Part shown: piece by piece, positions 61,258 to 64,000 of the stretch | Layout: every line of letters starts with the position of its first letter | How positions within the stretch are numbered: position 1 is the stretch's first letter | Assembly (NCBI RefSeq): GCF_041435435.1 | Contig: NZ_CP108494.1 | Span: forward strand, 186,001 to 250,000 | DNA: 64,000 bases | Source of the DNA: Streptomyces sp. NBC_01241 | GTDB taxonomy: Bacteria; Actinomycetota; Actinomycetes; Streptomycetales; Streptomycetaceae | Direction of reading: 5' to 3' | Notes under the pieces: generated by a model | What the model saw: only the letters and a program-made list of their open reading frames with translations | The model's database searches: none | What the model was told of the DNA's origin: nothing | Position numbers and translations under genes: made by a program

Positions 61258-62673
61258 ATGGTCTTGGACCCGCAGCGCTGGCTGGAGCTCCGGCGTTTCC
61301 GCGGCCTGGTGGAGTCCGGGGCGATGAGTCTGTCGGAGGTCGCCAAGGAGACCGGGTTGAACTGGCGAACGGTCAGCAAGTACCTCTCTGCCGACTCGTC
61401 TGCGCCGCCGCGCCGGACGGCGAGTGGTCAGCCGCGCAAGCGGGTGGTCGACGAGGTAGCTCCGCTGATCGACGCGATGCTGCGGGCGGAGATCCTGATG
61501 AAGGCCGCGGTGATTCATGAGCGGCTGGCCACGGAGTACGGATTCACCGGGAACTACCAGCGGGTCAAGCTCTACGTGCAGGAGGCCCGCCCGAGGATCG
61601 CGGAGGAACTGGGCATCACGCCACGGGAGCTGGCGGGGATGCACCGCAGGTTCGAGGTGATCCCGGGTGCTCAGGCTCAGGTCGACTGGGGCGATGAGGG
61701 CAAGGTCCTCGCCCACCTGGGCATTCCGAAGGTCTACTCCTTCCACATGGTGCTGTCGTACTCGCGTGATCCGTTCTGCTGCTTCACCACCAGCCTGGAC
61801 CTGCAGATGTTCTTCGACTGCCACCGCCGGGCATTCGCGCACTTCAACGGGGTGCCGATGACGATCGTCTACGACCGCACCAAAACGGTCGTGCGCCGTC
61901 ACGTCGCCCCCGGTGAGGCGGTTCCACTGCATCCGGAAGCGGTCGGATTCGCCGGCCACTACGACTTCGACATCGATGTGCTGGCCGCCTACCGACCCCA
62001 AGGCAAGGGCCGCGTCGAACGCCAAGTGCTGATCGTCCGCGATCACGTTCTCTCCGGCCGGGCCTTCTCCTCCGTCGAGGAGATGGATGCCGCGTTTGCC
62101 GCCTGGGTTCCGCAACGGCGGGCTCAGATCCACAAGACGCACCGCGAGGTGATCGGACATCGTGCTGCCCGGGACCACGCAGCTCTCAAGCCGCTGCCGC
62201 CGACTCCCTTTCTGGTTGCCGAGCGCCATCTGCGGCCGGTCGGCAAGGACTGTCTGGTTGCCTTCGGCGGGAACCTCTACTCGGTCCCGGCCCGCAAGGT
62301 CCGCCCCCGTCAGCTGGTGGAGATCAGGGCCACGAAGTCACAGGTCGTGCTGCATTCCACCGTCGCCGATTCCCGTGGGGAGACGTTGTTGGCCACTCAC
62401 CCACGGGCTGTTGGACGCGGGGTCCGTGTCGTTGAGGAACAGCACTGGGATGGCCTGCCCACCGGCAAAGGGCGCCGGACCACCTCCGGCGATGTCTTGC
62501 CCCGGCCGCGTCACGATCGCCCGCTGGGCGAGGAGAGCGGACCGCTGCAAGCCCTCCTCAACCGGGCTGCGGCGACCCGCATCGAGGTCGGCCGTCGGCC
62601 TTTGTCCGTCTATGACGAACTGACCGGAACCCGCCCCTTCACCACCAACCGAGCGACGAAGGAACCGTCTTGA
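61258..62673 (+). CDS. istA: IS21 IstA transposase
   Basis: 471 aa from ATG 61258 with GAGAGGGG upstream. The N-terminal HTH is SLSEVAKETGLNWRTVSKYL. The integrase core has the first Asp in GAQAQVDWGDEGKVLAHLGI, the second in TIVYDRTKTVVRRH, and the Glu in PQGKGRVERQVLIVRDHVLS. A C-terminal beta-barrel region is present (AFGGNLYSVPARKV). The frame is intact. Confidence 0.92.
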   Translation: MVLDPQRWLELRRFRGLVESGAMSLSEVAKETGLNWRTVSKYLSADSSAPPRRTASGQPRKRVVDEVAPLIDAMLRAEILMKAAVIHERLATEYGFTGNYQRVKLYVQEARPRIAEELGITPRELAGMHRRFEVIPGAQAQVDWGDEGKVLAHLGIPKVYSFHMVLSYSRDPFCCFTTSLDLQMFFDCHRRAFAHFNGVPMTIVYDRTKTVVRRHVAPGEAVPLHPEAVGFAGHYDFDIDVLAAYRPQGKGRVERQVLIVRDHVLSGRAFSSVEEMDAAFAAWVPQRRAQIHKTHREVIGHRAARDHAALKPLPPTPFLVAERHLRPVGKDCLVAFGGNLYSVPARKVRPRQLVEIRATKSQVVLHSTVADSRGETLLATHPRAVGRGVRVVEEQHWDGLPTGKGRRTTSGDVLPRPRHDRPLGEESGPLQALLNRAAATRIEVGRRPLSVYDELTGTRPFTTNRATKEPS

Positions 62674-63440
62674 GTGAGCTGACCGGAAACCGCATCCGCA
62701 CCACGGCGACCAAGCTCGGCCTGCCCCACCTGGCGGAAACCATCAACGAGTACACGCGGCGGGCGGACGAGGGAAAGATGGGCTACCTCGACTTCCTCGA
62801 CCTGGTCCTCTCCGAGGAACTGGCCGTCCGCGACGACCGGCACTTCCGCCAGGGCCTGCGGCTCTCCCGGCTGCCGCACCACAAAACGCTGGATGAGTAC
62901 GACTTCTCGTTCCAGCCCGAGCTCGACCCGCGCAAGGTCAAAGACCTGGCCACGCTGTCCTTCGTCGAAGCGAAGGCCAATGCTGCCCTGCTCGGGCCAC
63001 CTGGAGTCGGCAAGACCCACATCGCGATCGCACTGGCGGTCGCGGCCTGCCGGGCCGGATACTCGATCTACTTCACCAGCCTCGACGACATGGTCCGCAA
63101 CCTCAAAGCAGCCGAGGCGGCAGGGCGCCTGACCAGCAAGCTGGGCTCCTACCTGCGGCCGAGTGTCCTCGTGGTCGATGAAGTCGGCTACCAGCCCCTC
63201 GAACGCGCCGAGGCGAACCTGGTCTTCCAGGTCATCTCCAAGCGCTACGAAAAGGGCTCCATCATTCTCACCTCGAACAAGACCTTCAGCGAATGGGGCC
63301 AGGTCTTCGGCGACGAAGTCCTCGCCACCGCCATCCTCGACCGCCTCCTGCACCACTGCGAAGTCGTCGCCATCAACGGCCCCAGCTACCGGCTGAAGAA
63401 CCGCCTCAAGGCCATCGAGCGCGAGACAGAAGTCGCCTGA
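62670..63440 (+). CDS. istB: IS21 IstB helper ATPase
   Basis: 256 aa from TTG 62670 (T-T-G-A overlap with the istA stop). Walker A is NAALLGPPGVGKTHIAIALA, Walker B LRPSVLVVDEVGYQPLERAE, sensor 1 KGSIILTSNKTFSEWGQVFG, and arginine-finger-region DRLLHHCEVVAINGPSYRLK. It is a DnaA-related AAA+ protein that assembles on target DNA and activates IstA. Intact. Confidence 0.94.
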   Translation: MSELTGNRIRTTATKLGLPHLAETINEYTRRADEGKMGYLDFLDLVLSEELAVRDDRHFRQGLRLSRLPHHKTLDEYDFSFQPELDPRKVKDLATLSFVEAKANAALLGPPGVGKTHIAIALAVAACRAGYSIYFTSLDDMVRNLKAAEAAGRLTSKLGSYLRPSVLVVDEVGYQPLERAEANLVFQVISKRYEKGSIILTSNKTFSEWGQVFGDEVLATAILDRLLHHCEVVAINGPSYRLKNRLKAIERETEVA

Positions 63441-63598
63441 TCCAGGAGCTCAAGCCGGGCCCAGTTCCTCGCCCGGCGGGATGAAAGCGTCGGCGCTGTC
63501 GGCATCGTCAACATGCCCGTGAGCATCCATCGTGATGGCCGTTGCCCGGCCCTGCGACGTGATCAGCCACGCGCGCACTATTCCGTGCCATGGCCGGC

Positions 63599-63994
63599 TC
63601 ACCGGATCTCCGCGCTGCCGCAGATGAAAGGGGTGTTCTGGAGGAGTTCCGGTGTGATGCGGACACCGGTCAGGTGCTCGGCAAGGGCGAACGCTGCTTC
63701 TGCGGCCAAGTGTTCCGCGGTGTCAGAGGTCTCGTTCCAGAACTGGAAGCCGCAGTGATGCATGGCCTCTAGGAGTTCGTCAGGGGTTGTTCCCCAGCGG
63801 CGGTCGGGCACTGCGGGCTCGAACGTCAGGCGACCGGCCGTGTCCTGGGCCCAGAGGAACGAGTCGAGGCCGTTGATGTTGACGAAGTGCGAGACCCAGC
63901 GGGTGCCCGCAGAAGCGGGCAGGGCTCTCTCTTCGGTGACGCCGATGTAGCCGACGGGCTCAATCAGCAGGGTCCAGTCCCCGACAGTGGTCAT
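63599..63994 (-). CDS. DUF6461 domain protein
   Basis: 131 aa from ATG 63994, close to the window edge (ribosome site not fully visible). GDWTLLIEPVGYIGVTEERA, TRWVSHFVNINGLDSFLWAQ, RRWGTTPDELLEAMHHCGFQ and ALAEHLTGVRITPELLQNT match the Streptomyces DUF6461 family, small proteins of unknown function. It looks complete. The stretch 63505-63598 before it has nothing recognisable. Confidence 0.75.
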   Translation of the reverse strand: MTTVGDWTLLIEPVGYIGVTEERALPASAGTRWVSHFVNINGLDSFLWAQDTAGRLTFEPAVPDRRWGTTPDELLEAMHHCGFQFWNETSDTAEHLAAEAAFALAEHLTGVRITPELLQNTPFICGSAEIR

Positions 63995-64000
63995 GGCGAT

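Larger units (their letters stand above)
61202..63504 (+). mobile_element. IS21-family insertion sequence
   Basis: It contains istA and istB in the usual order with a 4-nt overlap. The approximate ends are TGCCGGCCCCCGGCACGCT at 61202 and an imperfect complement ending about 63504. The repeats are weak by eye and no target duplication was confirmed. It interrupts an APH-type gene on the left. Confidence 0.75.

Overview
The window looks like a Streptomyces (or close relative) accessory region, probably a chromosome arm or large linear plasmid. The support is uniformly GC-rich sequence with third-position G/C bias, frequent GTG/TTG starts, and Streptomyces-type families (WhiB, DUF6207-like, DUF6461, DUF4232, SpoIIE/PAS phosphatase, TAT-exported hydrolase, Tad pilus set, Tn554-type tnpC). 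No rRNA, tRNA or CRISPR array was seen.

Layout. 1-2.5 kb: 3' part of a probably secreted protein with an Ig-like tail, then a frameshifted hypothetical gene. 2.5-5 kb: a group II intron RT remnant cut by an IS4/IS701-like element. 5-10.4 kb: a zinc-ribbon/coiled-coil protein, a DUF5615 toxin with a decayed DUF433 antitoxin, a frameshifted large hypothetical, a broken secreted protein, a truncated S33 peptidase and an integrase fragment. 10.4-13.8 kb: an ISAzo13 element inside IS1380 debris, then an IS4 element that beheads an ABC-2 permease gene. 14.7-16.6 kb: an intact gene fusing a squalene/phytoene-synthase-like domain to a cis-prenyltransferase domain. 16.9-17.2 kb: a phased GTGCGCAC repeat array. 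17.8-19.3 kb: an IS3 element with a canonical -1 slippery heptamer. 19.6-21.4 kb: a DUF1624/DUF418 membrane protein and two gene remnants. 21.4-26.2 kb: IS110 and IS3 fragments, and an ISL3 element whose transposase gene is split by a 2.4-kb group II intron. 26.7-31.1 kb: an SDR/DUF2867 protein, a MarR regulator, a truncated photolyase-related protein and an intact photolyase. 32-36 kb: a broken PAS-GAF-SpoIIE phosphatase and a TAT-exported glycosidase-like protein. 36-41 kb: a Tad-type pilus operon (TadE, TadE, TadG-like) ending in a 1198-aa LysM + BTAD membrane protein. 41-48.5 kb: an AlbA_2 protein, a frameshifted WhiB gene, and a minus-strand set (methyltransferase, VOC, NUDIX, GntR, hypotheticals). 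48.5-51.9 kb: an IS3 element split by a second group II intron. 52-53.4 kb: an IS110 element with a structured leader. 53.488-59.317 kb: a 5.8-kb transposon (DUF6431 protein, DDE transposase, ExeA-like ATPase, small membrane protein) with matching ends and a 7-bp target duplication, itself interrupted by an ISKra4 element with a 9-bp duplication. 59.3-64 kb: the other half of the transposon's target, Tn554-type tnpB/tnpC remnants, a phosphotransferase fragment, an IS21 element and a DUF6461 gene.

Most IS transposases are intact, while many backbone genes carry single frameshifts or end at element borders. This is what is expected of a repeatedly invaded, decaying region, though some frameshifts could be sequence errors. 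The most interesting intact items are the terpenoid-type fusion enzyme, the ATPase-assisted transposon, the two introns that sit inside transposase genes, the Tad/LysM-BTAD operon and the unexplained phased repeat array.
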